Shown in pieces: positions 1 to 9,656 of a stretch of 64,000 nt of DNA. Made by a program: the position numbers and the translations under genes. The notes beneath the pieces are model-generated. The model was not told the DNA's origin. It searched no databases and was given only the letters and a program-made list of their open reading frames with translations. Location: NCBI RefSeq assembly GCF_035989885.1, contig NZ_CP108518.1, positions 1,674,001-1,738,000 of the forward strand. The letters are read 5' to 3'. Source of the stretch: Streptomyces sp. NBC_01232 (GTDB taxonomy: Bacteria > Actinomycetota > Actinomycetes > Streptomycetales > Streptomycetaceae). Numbering within the stretch: the first letter of the stretch is position 1; each line of letters begins with the position of its first letter.

Positions 1-1296
1 GGCCGCGACCGCACCCCGGCGAAGACCGGACCCAGCGATGCCGAGACCGAACGGCTCGGTTCCCTCTACGAAGCCCTCGTGCCGTACTTCTCCATTCCGG
101 AGGACCCGAATCCGCTCTTCGCCCACGGCGGGGACTGGGACAAGGCCTTCAGCGGCTACGAGTTCGACGAGGCGGGCCGCATCACCCGGCTCCACATCCG
201 CTACCCGGCCTACTTCACCGACGGCGAGGCCACCTCACGGGCCCGGATCGAAACACTGCTGCACGCCAAGTCCGGGCGCGGACGGGAGTATCTCTTCGAC
301 TGGGACGAGGAGGGCAACCAGCTCGACCTGAGGGTGCTGGCGGCGCTGCCGACGTGCATCGCCGCCCAGCCGTTCGTCACCTCCCCCGGCGAGACCGTGC
401 TCGGCTTCACCGACGCGGGCGGCGTGCAGCGCACCCTGCCCGTCCTGGAGGGCGACGAGCCCCGGGACGTACCGCCGGTGATCTGGCGCACCGGGCCCCG
501 CTCCACCGAGCCCCACCTGCTCGCCGTCGGCCAGCCCGGCAGCGGCACCTCGACCCTGATGCGCTCCGTCGCCCTGCAGGCCCTGCGGCAGGGGGGCGAC
601 GTACTGATCGTCGACGGCGGCGGCAGCGGCGAGTACTCCTGTCTGTCCGGCCGGTCCGGCGTCCTCGCCGTCGAATGCGGACCGACCGGGGCGCAGGCCA
701 CCCTGGAATGGGCTGCGCAGGAGACCGAACGGCGGCTCATCGCCACCCACCGGGCCCGGGAGGTCGGACGGCCCGCGCCCGAGGACACCCGGCGGCCCCT
801 GTGGATCCTGCTGGACCAGCCGAGCGTGCTGGCCCACCTCGCCGTCGCCGAGGGCGGCCCCGACCTGCTGGCCCAGCTGCAGGTGCCCCTGCGGCACGGC
901 CGGCCAGCCCACGTCACGGTGGTGGTGGCCGAGCAGTTCGGGCACCTGGAACTGCTGCACGACGCCGTCTGGCAGCACACCCGCGCCCGCGTCGTGCTCG
1001 GGCCCGCCGCCGTCCAGCAGGTCGCGGACGTACTGGGGCTGCCGCCGCACACCACCCCGACGGCCCAGGTACCGCCGGGCCGCGGGTACGCCCGGCTCGG
1101 CACCGGGCCCGTGCACCGCTTGCAGGTGCCCGCCACGCCGGACCCGTACGACGAGGCCACGCACCCGGCGTACCGCCAGGCCGTGCTGGAACTGCTGCCG
1201 GAACGGCAGCAGGGCCCGGACCGCGTCGCCTCGGCCACGTCGCTGCAGGCGCAGGCCCTCGACCCGCAGCCGGGGGTCGCGGCGGAGGCCCCGTAG
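1..1296 (+). CDS. FtsK/EccC-like P-loop protein, 5' end outside window
   Basis: The reading frame is open from base 1, so the start lies upstream and at least 431 residues are visible. The middle part looks like an FtsK/SpoIIIE/EccC-type ATPase fold: a hydrophobic strand leads into GQPGSGTST at about nt 532-558 and a Walker B-like strand RPLWILLDQ follows near nt 800-825. In the P-loop the usual lysine is threonine (GxxxxGTS instead of GxxxxGKS), so ATP hydrolysis is doubtful. The C-terminal 40 residues are Gln/Ala/Pro rich. There is no signal peptide or membrane segment in the visible part. It converges on the MocR gene, 57 bp away, with no obvious terminator. Family assignment is moderate and the exact role is unknown. 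Confidence 0.75.
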   Translation, partial: GRDRTPAKTGPSDAETERLGSLYEALVPYFSIPEDPNPLFAHGGDWDKAFSGYEFDEAGRITRLHIRYPAYFTDGEATSRARIETLLHAKSGRGREYLFDWDEEGNQLDLRVLAALPTCIAAQPFVTSPGETVLGFTDAGGVQRTLPVLEGDEPRDVPPVIWRTGPRSTEPHLLAVGQPGSGTSTLMRSVALQALRQGGDVLIVDGGGSGEYSCLSGRSGVLAVECGPTGAQATLEWAAQETERRLIATHRAREVGRPAPEDTRRPLWILLDQPSVLAHLAVAEGGPDLLAQLQVPLRHGRPAHVTVVVAEQFGHLELLHDAVWQHTRARVVLGPAAVQQVADVLGLPPHTTPTAQVPPGRGYARLGTGPVHRLQVPATPDPYDEATHPAYRQAVLELLPERQQGPDRVASATSLQAQALDPQPGVAAEAP

Positions 1297-1353
1297 GCCG
1301 TCTCTTTCGGATCCGGTCGGACCCGCACTGCCCGGCGAGGGCCACGGCGCCGG

Positions 1354-2856
1354 CTACGCCACGAAGGTGCGCGGCGGCTCCGCGCCGCTGCCGCCCGCCC
1401 CGGTGCCGACCAGGAGGGCCGCCGCCGCCAGCCGGGAGGCGGCCTCGTCGGCCACCGGCCCGCCCACCGTGAACGGCAGCCGGACGTAGCCCTCGAAGGC
1501 CCCGTCCACGCCGAACCGCGGCCCCGAGGGGACCCGTACGCCGACCCGCTCCCCCACCTCGGCCAGCCGCGAGCCGGAGAGCCCGCCCGCGCGGGCCCAC
1601 AAGGTCAGCCCGCCCCGGGGGACCTCGAACTCCCAGTCCGGCAGCTCCCGGCGCACCGCCGTGACCAGCGCGTCGCGGTTCTCCCGGGCCTGCTCGCGGC
1701 GGATCCCGACGGCCTCCTGCCAGCCCCCGGTCCGCATCAGCCAGTTCACCGCGAGCTGTTCCAGCACCGGGGTGCCCAGGTCGGCGTAGGCGCGGGCGGC
1801 GACCAGACTGCGGATCACGTCGGGGGCCGCGCGGACCCAGCCGATCCGCATGCCCGCCCAGAAGGCCTTGCTGGCGGAGCCCACGGTGATGACCGTGCTG
1901 CCCGCCGGGTCGAAGGAGCACACCGGGCGGGGCATCTCCAGGTCCGGGTCCAGCTGGAGCTCCAGCATGGTCTCGTCGGCGACCAGGACGGTGCCCGCCG
2001 ACCGGGCGGCCTCGACCATGGCGCGTCGCTGGTCCTCGGAGGCCAGTGCCCCGGTCGGGTTGTGGAAGTCGGCGACCACGTAGGCGAGACGGGGGGCCGA
2101 ATCGCGCAGCACCTGCCGCCAGACGTCCATGTCCCAGCCGCTGAGCCCGTCGGCCATCGCCACGGGGACGAGCCGGACGCCGGCGGCGCGCATCAGCTGG
2201 AGGATGTTGGCGTAGGAGGGGGACTCGACCGCGATCCGCTCACCGCGACCGGCGAAGAGGCTGCAGATCGCGTCGATGGCGCCCATCGCGCCCGTGGTGA
2301 CCATGATCTGCTCGGGCATGGTCGGAATGCCCTGCTCGGTGTAGCGGTCCGCGAGCATCCGGCGCAGCGCGGGGAGGCCCGCCGGGTAGTCCCCGTGGGT
2401 GTGCGCGTACGGGGGCAGCTCCTCCAGGGCGCCCTGGACGGCCTTGGTGAGCCAGGGCTCGGGGGCCGGCAGGGCGGCGCAGCCGAGGTCGATCATCGAA
2501 CCGAGCGACTCGGGCGGCAGCGGCTCCAGGCCGCGGGCGGGCAGCGGATTGCCGGCCGGTACGGAGGTCCAGCTGCCGGAGCCGCGGCGGGACTCCAGGA
2601 ACCCCTCGCCGCGCAGGGCCTCGTACGCCGCGGCGACGGTGGTGCGGCTGAACGACAGGGCGACGGCCAGTTCCCGCTCGGCGGGCAGCCGGGCGGCGAC
2701 CGGGACGCGGCCCTCCAGGACCAGGAGGCGGATGCCGTCGGCGAGGGTCCGGTAGGCGGGGAGCTTGCGCGCCCCGGGGACGCCGGGCCGCTCCTGCTGG
2801 GAGGTGATCAGGCGGGCGAGCTGTGCGGCACCGACCGCTGAGGTCCATTCGGCCAT
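1354..2856 (-). CDS. MocR-type transcriptional regulator (GntR HTH + class I aminotransferase domain)
   Basis: This 500-residue protein fits the MocR/PdxR family. An N-terminal GntR winged helix (about residues 35-105, core PAERELAVALSFSRTTVAAA) is joined to a fold-type I PLP-binding aminotransferase domain. The PLP lysine lies in GSASKAFWAGMRIG at about residue 327. Such proteins bind PLP or a PLP adduct and control a nearby vitamin B6, GABA or amino-acid gene. The chosen ATG begins MAEWTS, preceded by GGTGGACC; the frame stays open far upstream, but that extension is only anti-sense to neighbouring genes. The divergent partner across 225 bp is a glycerophosphodiesterase, so the target is not evident. 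Specificity cannot be read from sequence. Confidence 0.9.
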   Translation of the reverse strand: MAEWTSAVGAAQLARLITSQQERPGVPGARKLPAYRTLADGIRLLVLEGRVPVAARLPAERELAVALSFSRTTVAAAYEALRGEGFLESRRGSGSWTSVPAGNPLPARGLEPLPPESLGSMIDLGCAALPAPEPWLTKAVQGALEELPPYAHTHGDYPAGLPALRRMLADRYTEQGIPTMPEQIMVTTGAMGAIDAICSLFAGRGERIAVESPSYANILQLMRAAGVRLVPVAMADGLSGWDMDVWRQVLRDSAPRLAYVVADFHNPTGALASEDQRRAMVEAARSAGTVLVADETMLELQLDPDLEMPRPVCSFDPAGSTVITVGSASKAFWAGMRIGWVRAAPDVIRSLVAARAYADLGTPVLEQLAVNWLMRTGGWQEAVGIRREQARENRDALVTAVRRELPDWEFEVPRGGLTLWARAGGLSGSRLAEVGERVGVRVPSGPRFGVDGAFEGYVRLPFTVGGPVADEAASRLAAAALLVGTGAGGSGAEPPRTFVA

Positions 2857-3081
2857 GCTGTCCGGTCCACCTTCATCGAATTGGCCCCGCCCGAGCGCAT
2901 GCTCCGCCGGTATTGGATTGCTTCTGCGCCCACAGCCTGTCACGCCGGGGGCCACTCGGGCCAGGGGCAGGGCTGTCCGGACGCCCGGCTGTGCGGGCTG
3001 CGGCACCTGCGCGGTGGCACGTTCACCGGGCAGCCGTCCGGCCGCACCCTTCCCACGGGTGACAGGAGGCATACTGCCGCC

Positions 3082-3852
3082 GTGACGCACGCACGCCTTC
3101 GCCATCCGTATCTGGACCACCCGGCTCCGATCCCCTTCGCGCACCGGGGCGGTGCCGCGGACGGGCTCGAGAACACCGCCGCCGCCTTCCGCAGGGCCGC
3201 CGAGGCGGGCTACCGGTACTTCGAGACCGATGTCCACGCCACGGCCGACGGGAAACTGGTCGCCTTCCACGACTCCACGCTGGACCGGGTCACCGACGGC
3301 CGCGGCCGGATCGCCGAGCTGCCCTGGAAGCAGGTCCGCGAGGCGCGCGTGGCGGGCACCGAGCCGCTGCCGCTCTTCGAGGAGCTGCTCGAGGAGTTCC
3401 CGGACGCCCGCTGGAACATCGACATCAAGGCCGAGTCGGCGCTGCACCCGCTGGTCAACCTGATCGCGCGGGCCGGGCTCTGGGACCGGGTCTGCGTGGG
3501 GTCCTTCTCGGAGAGCCGGGTGGCCCGCGCCCAGAGGATCGCCGGCCCCCGGCTGGCGACCTCCTACGGGGTGCGCGGGGTGGTCGGCCTGCGGCTGCGC
3601 TCGTACGCGATTCCCGCGGCGCTGCGCGTGGGCGCGGTGGCGGCGCAGGTTCCGGAGACCCAGGCGGGCATCCGTGTGGTCGACCGCCGGTTCGTACGCA
3701 CCGCACACGAGCGGGGACTCCAGGTACACGTCTGGACCGTGAACGAACCGGAACGTATGGAGGCTCTCCTCGACCTGGGTGTCGATGGCATCATGACCGA
3801 CCGGATCGACATCTTGCGCACGGTGCTGGATCAACGCGGGGCCTGGGCCTGA
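3082..3852 (+). CDS. glycerophosphodiester phosphodiesterase
   Basis: The 256-residue GDPD/UgpQ-type enzyme would hydrolyse glycerophosphodiesters to glycerol-3-phosphate plus an alcohol. The signature residues are all visible: His21-Arg22 in FAHRGG, Glu30-Asn31 in GLENT, Glu48 and Asp50 in FETDVHAT and His63 in FHDSTLDR; the C-terminal ESRVARA, VHVWTVNE and GVDGIMTD blocks are also typical. No signal peptide is seen, so it is probably cytoplasmic. The GTG start was chosen because AGGAGG lies at 3064-3069 and homology begins just after it. A transporter follows in the same direction after 66 bp, but a joint operon is not certain. Confidence 0.93.
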   Translation: MTHARLRHPYLDHPAPIPFAHRGGAADGLENTAAAFRRAAEAGYRYFETDVHATADGKLVAFHDSTLDRVTDGRGRIAELPWKQVREARVAGTEPLPLFEELLEEFPDARWNIDIKAESALHPLVNLIARAGLWDRVCVGSFSESRVARAQRIAGPRLATSYGVRGVVGLRLRSYAIPAALRVGAVAAQVPETQAGIRVVDRRFVRTAHERGLQVHVWTVNEPERMEALLDLGVDGIMTDRIDILRTVLDQRGAWA

Positions 3853-3918
3853 CTCGCCCTTGACCCCCGCGCGGACCGGGCGGCCGCTGCGGCGAGGTAC
3901 CAGCGAGGGGGACACCGC

Positions 3919-5346
3919 ATGAGTGCGGAAGACAGCAGCAGGACCGAGGAAGCGGAACCCGGGGCGGAGGACGGCAGAACGACGGCCGCGGGGAAGGGCA
4001 CTGCGGGCGCGACGGCCGAATCCGTGGCGACCGCCGAGCGCAAGCGCGAGCAGCGGGGCTGGTACTTCTACGACTTCGCCGTCTCCGTCTACTCGGCGAG
4101 CGTCCTGACCGTCTTCCTCGGGCCCTACCTGACGGAGCTGGCCAAGGCCGCGGCGGACCCCGAGGGCTTCGTCTACCCGCTGGGCATCCCGGTGCGCGCC
4201 GGGGCCTTCTTCGCCTACTCGGTCTCGGCCTCGGTGATCCTGGCCGTGCTGATGATGCCGATCGTGGGCGCCGTCGCCGACCGGACGGGGCGCAAGAAGC
4301 CGATGCTGGCGGCGGCCGCGTACACCGGAGCCGCGGCGACGACCGGAATGTTCTTCCTGGGCGGGGAGCGCTACCTGCTGGGCGGTCTGCTGCTCGTCGT
4401 GGCGAACGCCTCGCTGTCGGTCTCGATGGTGCTCTACAACGCCTACCTGCCGCAGATCTCCACCCCCGAGGAGCGCGACACCGTCTCCTCGCGGGGCTGG
4501 GCGTTCGGCTACACCGCGGGCTCCGTGATGCTGGTGGTGAACCTGGTCCTCTTCATGGGCCATGACTCCTTCGGCCTCACGAAGGGCGAAGCGGTCCGGA
4601 TCTGCCTGGCCTCGGCGGGCCTGTGGTGGGGCGCCTTCGCGCTGATCCCGCTGCGCCGGCTGCGGGACCGGGCCGTGGTCCGGGATCCGGGAGCGGCCCC
4701 GCCCGTCAGCGGCTGGAAGCAGCTCATCGCGACCCTCAAGGACATGCGGCGCTACCCGCTGACCCTGTCGTTCCTCCTCGCGTACCTGATCTACAACGAC
4801 GGCGTGCAGACCGTCATCTCCCAGGCCTCCATCTACGGCAAGGAGGAGCTCCAGCTCGAGCAGGGCACTCTGATCGGGGCGGTGCTCCTGGTGCAGATCC
4901 TGGCGGTGGCCGGCGCCCTGGGCATGGGCCGCCTCGCGCGGATCTACGGAGCCAAGCGGACGATCCTGGGTTCGCTGGCGGCATGGGCGGTAACGCTCGC
5001 GGCCGGCTACTTCCTGCCGGCCCGGACCCCGGTCTGGTTCTTCGCGCTCGCCGCGATGATCGGGCTGGTACTGGGAGGCAGCCAGGCGCTGTCGCGTTCG
5101 CTGTTCTCGCATCTGGTGCCGGCGGGCAAGGAGGCCGAGTACTTCTCGGCGTACGAGATGAGCGACCGCGGTCTGAGCTGGGTGGGGCCGCTGGTGTTCG
5201 GCCTCACCTACCAGCTCACGGGCAGCTACCGGGACGCGATCATCTCGCTGGTGGTCTTCTTCGCACTGGGATTCGTGCTGCTGGCGCGAGTGCCGGTGCG
5301 GCGCGCGGTGGAGGCGGCAGGCAATCCTGTACCGGAGCGGATCTGA
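3919..5346 (+). CDS. MFS transporter, UMF1/Atg22-like permease
   Basis: A 475-residue polytopic membrane protein. A charged, Glu/Ala-rich cytoplasmic tail (about 35 residues) precedes the family-typical opening RGWYFYDFAVSVYSASVLT, followed by about 12 hydrophobic helices. The loop VADRTGRKKPMLAA matches the MFS motif A between helices 2 and 3. The UMF1 (unknown MFS family 1) group resembles fungal Atg22 vacuolar amino-acid effluxers; bacterial substrates are undefined. The ATG has GAGGGGG upstream at good spacing. It may be read with the phosphodiesterase upstream, which would fit a role with small metabolites, but that is inference. Confidence 0.9.
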   Translation: MSAEDSSRTEEAEPGAEDGRTTAAGKGTAGATAESVATAERKREQRGWYFYDFAVSVYSASVLTVFLGPYLTELAKAAADPEGFVYPLGIPVRAGAFFAYSVSASVILAVLMMPIVGAVADRTGRKKPMLAAAAYTGAAATTGMFFLGGERYLLGGLLLVVANASLSVSMVLYNAYLPQISTPEERDTVSSRGWAFGYTAGSVMLVVNLVLFMGHDSFGLTKGEAVRICLASAGLWWGAFALIPLRRLRDRAVVRDPGAAPPVSGWKQLIATLKDMRRYPLTLSFLLAYLIYNDGVQTVISQASIYGKEELQLEQGTLIGAVLLVQILAVAGALGMGRLARIYGAKRTILGSLAAWAVTLAAGYFLPARTPVWFFALAAMIGLVLGGSQALSRSLFSHLVPAGKEAEYFSAYEMSDRGLSWVGPLVFGLTYQLTGSYRDAIISLVVFFALGFVLLARVPVRRAVEAAGNPVPERI

Positions 5347-5572
5347 GAGTGGGTCCGCGAGTGCGCCCCGCCCGTATCCACGAACGAATTCCGAACGAAT
5401 TTAGACGTTGAAGCAAAGGGCCGGTAGTGTACGCCTTTGGCCTGCCAGGCGGACCGTTACTGCGCGCTCAAGAAGCGTGGACGTTGGGTGACATCTGCTG
5501 CCAGATGTGACAAAACGGGCACTGGTGGGTACAACAAGGGGCGGCACGACGGGCGACGCACGACCCGGAGCG

Positions 5573-5598
5573 GGAATCTATACCGCCGACCGGACGTT
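5573..5598 (+). promoter_or_regulatory. sigma-R (thiol-stress) promoter of rbpA
   Basis: GGAAT at 5573-5577 and GTT at 5596-5598 are separated by exactly 18 bp, matching the published SigR consensus GGAAT-N18-GTT. rbpA of S. coelicolor is a known SigR target, so this site is well supported. The rest of the 313-bp gap (5347-5659) shows no gene; a housekeeping promoter may also lie there. Confidence 0.9.
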
Positions 5599-5659
5599 GA
5601 CCGGATGACGACGACAGCGACACCTGTCCTGTGGGCGACAAGCCCGGGAGGCACGATTC

Positions 5660-6034
5660 ATGAGTGAGCGAGCTCTCCGCGGTACGCGCCTCGTGGTTAC
5701 CAGCTACGAGACGGACCGCGGCATCGATCTGGCCCCGCGCCAGGCGGTGGAGTACGCATGCCAGAACGGACATCGATTTGAGATGCCGTTCTCGGTTGAG
5801 GCAGAAATTCCGCCGGAGTGGGAGTGCAAGGCGTGCGGCGCCATGGCACTCCTGGTGGACGGGGATGGGCCCGAAGAGAAGAAGGGCAAGCCTGCGCGAA
5901 CGCACTGGGACATGCTCATGGAGCGACGCACCCGCGAGGAGCTGGAGGAAGTGCTGGCCGAAAGGCTTGCAGTCCTGCGTTCCGGCGCCATGAACATTGC
6001 CGTGCATCCGCGGGACAGCCGCAAGTCCGCCTGA
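5660..6034 (+). CDS. rbpA: RNA polymerase-binding protein RbpA
   Basis: A 124-residue actinobacterial transcription factor that binds RNA polymerase holoenzyme containing the principal sigma factor, stabilises the open complex and affects rifampicin tolerance. The zinc-binding set is intact: Cys34 and His38 in YACQNGHRF, Cys56 and Cys59 in WECKACG. The C-terminal sigma-interaction helix region (about residues 80-108, WDMLMERRTREELEEVLAER) and the basic N-terminal tail are present. Length equals the usual one. The leader is about 60 nt from the predicted SigR start. It converges on fxsA with a strong bidirectional terminator between them. Confidence 0.98.
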   Translation: MSERALRGTRLVVTSYETDRGIDLAPRQAVEYACQNGHRFEMPFSVEAEIPPEWECKACGAMALLVDGDGPEEKKGKPARTHWDMLMERRTREELEEVLAERLAVLRSGAMNIAVHPRDSRKSA

Positions 6035-6051
6035 CAGCCGGACGGATACAC

Positions 6052-6098
6052 AAGCCGAGGGGCCCCGCCACACACTGTGTGGCGGGGCCCCTCGGCTT
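6052..6098. terminator. bidirectional terminator between rbpA and fxsA
   Basis: A perfect inverted repeat with 23-nt arms centred on base 6075 (AAGCCGAGGGGCCCCGCC... and its complement), followed on the plus strand by TTTT and preceded by AA, serving two convergent genes. Confidence 0.93.
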
Positions 6099-6187
6099 TT
6101 CCACGGATCTGCAGGGACCGGGCGGCCGCACGGGGCCGTGCAGGCCTGCGCCGCCCGCACGGCCCCGTGCGAGCGGCGGATCCCGGC

Positions 6188-6760
6188 CTACGGAGCCAGC
6201 GGAGGGCGGTACGCCGCGTCCGGGCCGTCCTGCTGCCCCGGCCGGTCCTCGCGGATGACCTCGCCCTGGACGACCTTGCCGTCGGGGTAGTGGATGCGGG
6301 CCTGCTGGAAGGCGTCGCCGAAGCTGCCGGCGGAGGCCGAGGCCATCTTCCGCTCCAGCGAGCGGGCGGCCCTGCGGCCGATCCAGCCCCGGACGGGCGG
6401 GAGCAGCAGGACCAGGCCCGCCGCGTCGGAGATCAGGCCCGGCATCATCAGGAGCAGGCCCGCCAGCATGGTCAGGCCATTGCCCTGGCCGGGCTGCTGC
6501 GGGGTGGGCTGCTGCCCCTGCTGGGCCTGCTGGAAGGTGCCCGCCAGGTTCTTGAAGGCTCGCCGTCCGGCCCGCTTGATGACCACCGCGCCCAGGACCA
6601 TGCCGCCCGCCAGCAGCGCGGCCACGGCGAGCCCGCCCGCCGCCTCGGCGACCACGATGAGCAGCCAGATCTCCAGGATCAGCCAGGCGGCGATGGCCAG
6701 GGGGAGGAACGTACGGGCGGGCGAGCGCCGCCGGGGGGCCGTGGAAATACCGGTCGTCAT
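6188..6760 (-). CDS. fxsA: FxsA family membrane protein
   Basis: A 190-residue inner-membrane protein of the FxsA/YtzA family. After a short basic N-terminus there are two closely packed helices (about residues 17-58), the conserved basic loop IKRAGRRAFKNL, a Gln/Pro-rich linker and a third hydrophobic segment TMLAGLLLMMPGLISDAAG, which is the family hallmark (P-G-x-x-S/T-D). The C-terminal tail is hydrophilic and probably cytoplasmic. E. coli FxsA suppresses F-plasmid exclusion of phage T7; the role in actinobacteria is unknown. It lies downstream of ppm1 on the same strand, 125 bp away. Confidence 0.93.
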   Translation of the reverse strand: MTTGISTAPRRRSPARTFLPLAIAAWLILEIWLLIVVAEAAGGLAVAALLAGGMVLGAVVIKRAGRRAFKNLAGTFQQAQQGQQPTPQQPGQGNGLTMLAGLLLMMPGLISDAAGLVLLLPPVRGWIGRRAARSLERKMASASAGSFGDAFQQARIHYPDGKVVQGEVIREDRPGQQDGPDAAYRPPLAP

Positions 6761-6885
6761 ACCACCCAGTGTGCCTGGGGCCGAGTAAAAGCGGCCTCAG
6801 CCGGAGGTACCGGACATCCCCTAAGGGGTCCTCGGCGGACCAGACCCCGTCCGCGGGCGGATCGGGCCCGCGCCCTCGGGCGGGA

Positions 6886-7671
6886 TCAGGCCCCGCCGGT
6901 CTCCTTGCCGCTCTCCCGGCCCAGCAGCCGGGACGCCTGGGCCTTGATGCCCCACTGGGTGACCCGCCACAGGGCCTCCACCACGATGTCCTTGCTCATC
7001 TTGCTGTCGCCGAACTCACGCTCGACGAAGGTGATGGGCACCTCCACCACGCGGAAACCCTTCTTCACGGCCCTGCGGGCCAGGTCGACCTGGAAGCAGT
7101 AGCCCGCCGAGGCCACCTCGTCCAGGCCCAGGCCCTCCAGGGTCTCGCGGCGGAAGGCGCGGTAGCCGCCGGTGACGTCCCGGATCGGGACGTTCAGCAT
7201 CAGCCGGGAGTACGTGGACCCGCCGCGCGAGAGGAACTCCCGGCTCTTGGGCCAGTTGACGACGCGGCCGCCCGGAACCCAGCGGGAGCCGAGGACCAGG
7301 TCCGCGCCGGCCAGGGCGGTGAGCAGGCGGGGCAGCTCCTCCGGCTGGTGGGAACCGTCGGCGTCCATCTCGACGATCACGCCGTAGCCGGCGTCCAGGG
7401 CCCAGAGGAAGCCCGCCAGGTAGGCGGCGCCGAGCCCCTCCTTGCCCTTGCGGTGCAGGACGTGGACGTGGTCGTCGCCGATCGCGAGCTCGTCGGCAAG
7501 CTTGCCGGTGCCATCGGGGCTGTTGTCGTCGGCGACCAGGATGTGTGCCTCGGGAACCGCCGCGCGGACGCGCCCGACGATCAGCCCGATGTTCTCCGCC
7601 TCGTTGTAGGTCGGAATGATCACCAAGGCCGTACCGAGCGGCCCGTAGGCCCGCTGTCCGCCGTCGCTCAC
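6886..7671 (-). CDS. ppm1: polyprenol-phosphate mannosyltransferase (Ppm1-type, GT2)
   Basis: A 261-residue GT-A glycosyltransferase that transfers mannose from GDP-mannose to polyprenol phosphate, the donor for protein O-mannosylation and cell-envelope glycans. Motifs: [12 protein letters not shown] at the N-terminus, DDNSPDGTG, the metal-binding [14 protein letters not shown] (DxD type), GSRWVPGG and the C-terminal [16 protein letters not shown]. It is a single domain without the Lnt acyltransferase part fused in mycobacterial Ppm1. The GTG start is favoured by AAGGGGA about 8 nt upstream. The S. coelicolor counterpart, needed for phage phiC31 infection, sits next to fxsA and rbpA in the same order. 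Confidence 0.93.
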   Translation of the reverse strand: MSDGGQRAYGPLGTALVIIPTYNEAENIGLIVGRVRAAVPEAHILVADDNSPDGTGKLADELAIGDDHVHVLHRKGKEGLGAAYLAGFLWALDAGYGVIVEMDADGSHQPEELPRLLTALAGADLVLGSRWVPGGRVVNWPKSREFLSRGGSTYSRLMLNVPIRDVTGGYRAFRRETLEGLGLDEVASAGYCFQVDLARRAVKKGFRVVEVPITFVEREFGDSKMSKDIVVEALWRVTQWGIKAQASRLLGRESGKETGGA

Positions 7672-7976
7672 TGAGTCCCCTTTTGTGCGCTTGCACGTCC
7701 TGTACGTCTGGTCGCAGAGGATGACTTTAGAACAGGGATCGGGGCCCGCGGTCCTTCGGGCCGGTCGGACGCCCGCTGGCTGCGGGCCGCCATGACCGTT
7801 GTCTACTGGACCGCGCGGCCCCGATCCGGGGCCACCCGCCGCCCGGCGAAACCTTCCCTCGCCCCCGAGGCGCGGGCGCGCTGCGCAGACGGAGTCGTCC
7901 GGCACGGACATCCTGTGGTGGACCCGGCCGAACCTATCCGGGTCCGACCGCCCGTACCGAACCGAGGCCCGCCGGA
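7672..7976 (-). promoter_or_regulatory. ppm1 upstream region, no gene seen
   Basis: These 305 bases between ppm1 and the upstream amidohydrolase hold no credible gene. On the minus strand TAAAGT (plus 7724-7729) is a possible -10 element of ppm1. A GC-rich hairpin with arms GGCCCCG/CGGGGCC lies at 7817-7833. No clear -35 is seen. Confidence 0.35.
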
Positions 7977-9605
7977 TCACCCCTGTGGGCGTACGAATAC
8001 CTCCCGCCCGCCGACGACGGTGGCGAGGCACACCGGCAGGTCGGATCCGGGGGTCAGATCGGGCAGTCCGGGGGTGCCCGAGCGGGGGTCGGTGGACCAG
8101 CGGGCGACCCGGTCGTCGGGGGCCTGTACGACCAGGTCACCCGTCTGCCAGACCGCGTAGTCGGCCGGCGCGCCGGGCACGAGGACGCCCGCGTCGTCGC
8201 GGCCCAGGGCCCGCCAGCCGCCCCGCGTGTGGGCGGTGAAGGCGGCCCGTACGGAGATCCGGTGCTCGGGCGTCCGGTGGAAGGCGGCCGCGCGGACCGT
8301 GCCCCACGGGTCGAGCGGGGTGACCGGCGCGTCCGAGCCGAAGGCCAGCGGGACACCGGCCTTGAGCATGGCCGCGTACGGGTTCAGGGTGCGGGCGCGC
8401 TCGACGCCGAGCCGGTCCGCGTACATGCCGCCCTCGCCGCCCCAGGCCGCGTCGAACGCGGGCTGCACGGAGGCGGTGAGCCCGAGCTCCGCGAAGGCGG
8501 CGATGGTGGCGGGGGTCATCATCTCCGCGTGCTCCACACGGTGCCGGGCGGCGCGGACGCGGGCCAGGCCCACCTTCTCCGCGGCCGCCCGGACCCCCTC
8601 GACGACGGCGGTGACCGCGGCGTCGCCGATGGCGTGGAAACCGGCCTGCAGGCCCTCCTCCGTGCAGACGGCCACGTGTTCGGTGACGGCGTGCACGTCG
8701 AGGTACTCGGTACCGGTGTGCGCGGCGTCCGCATACGGGGCGTGGAGGCAGGCGGTGTGCGAGCCGAGGGCACCGTCGACGAACAGGTCGCCGGCCGCTC
8801 CGACGGCTCCGAGCTCCCTGGCCAGTGCGAGGTCCCGGTCGGCCCAGTACCCGAAGACGCGCGGCCCGGGCCGCTCGGCGGCCAGGGTCAGCAGCCCCGT
8901 GAAGTCCTCGGCGGAGGAGATCTCGGGCCCGCCGCACTCGTGCACGGAGCCGATGCCGAGGGAGGCGGCCCGGTCGAGGGCGGCCCGCTGGGCCTCGGTC
9001 CGCTGGGCGGGGGTGACCGCGGCCAGCGCGGCCCGCCGCACGGCGTGGTGGTCGTCGGCGGTCAGCGGCCGGTCGCCGTCGGGCCGTACGCCGGGTACGA
9101 GGGCGAGCAGGGCGGTGGTGACCACGGCCGAGTGCACGTCGACGCGGCTGAGGTAGAGCGGGCGGCCGCCGGTGGCCTCGTCGAGCTCGGCGCGGTGCGG
9201 CGCGCGGCGCTCGGGCCAGCGGGCCGCGTCCCAGCCGTGCCCGAGGAGCACCCGGTCGGCCGGCCTGCACGCGGCGTACGCCCGTACGAGGTCCAGCGCG
9301 GCGGACAGGGAACGCGCTCCGGTGAGGTCCAGCCCGGTCAGGGCCAGGCCCGCGGAGGTGGTGTGGACGTGGGCGTCGGTGAAGGCGGGCGTGACGAGAG
9401 CCCCGCCGAGGTCGACGACCTCGTCCACGCCCTGCGCGAAGGCGTCGGCAGCGCCCTCGGAACCCACCCAGGCGATACGGCCGCGCTCGACCACCATCGC
9501 GGTGGCGAAGGGGTCGGCGGGGCTGTGGACCTCGCCCCCGCGGAGGAGGACGGTCCTGGTCGGTGCTCCGGCGGCATCGGCGGAGTGGGCGGTGCGGTCA
9601 GTCAT
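7977..9605 (-). CDS. amidohydrolase family protein (YtcJ-like)
   Basis: A 542-residue amidohydrolase-3 type metal hydrolase. The beta-barrel metal ligands are visible: HxH in [12 protein letters not shown] (about residue 78), His in [15 protein letters not shown], His in [10 protein letters not shown] and the late Asp in [15 protein letters not shown]. These enzymes hydrolyse N-acyl or formamide-like substrates; the true substrate is unknown. No signal peptide. ATG start. An AsnC regulator is encoded 51 bp upstream in the same direction, so the two may be co-transcribed and the enzyme may act on an amino-acid derivative, which is inference. Confidence 0.9.
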   Translation of the reverse strand: MTDRTAHSADAAGAPTRTVLLRGGEVHSPADPFATAMVVERGRIAWVGSEGAADAFAQGVDEVVDLGGALVTPAFTDAHVHTTSAGLALTGLDLTGARSLSAALDLVRAYAACRPADRVLLGHGWDAARWPERRAPHRAELDEATGGRPLYLSRVDVHSAVVTTALLALVPGVRPDGDRPLTADDHHAVRRAALAAVTPAQRTEAQRAALDRAASLGIGSVHECGGPEISSAEDFTGLLTLAAERPGPRVFGYWADRDLALARELGAVGAAGDLFVDGALGSHTACLHAPYADAAHTGTEYLDVHAVTEHVAVCTEEGLQAGFHAIGDAAVTAVVEGVRAAAEKVGLARVRAARHRVEHAEMMTPATIAAFAELGLTASVQPAFDAAWGGEGGMYADRLGVERARTLNPYAAMLKAGVPLAFGSDAPVTPLDPWGTVRAAAFHRTPEHRISVRAAFTAHTRGGWRALGRDDAGVLVPGAPADYAVWQTGDLVVQAPDDRVARWSTDPRSGTPGLPDLTPGSDLPVCLATVVGGREVFVRPQG

Positions 9606-9656
9606 GCCGACCAGTGTCCCGCGTCGCCCGTCCCGCCCCGACCACCGGGTCCCCGC

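Noticed and set aside
1354..5112. A minus-strand open frame of more than 1250 codons across the MocR, phosphodiesterase and UMF1 genes.
   Set aside because: Only the part to 2856 has protein-family similarity; the rest is the complement of two clear plus-strand genes and has the usual high-GC stop-poor shadow.
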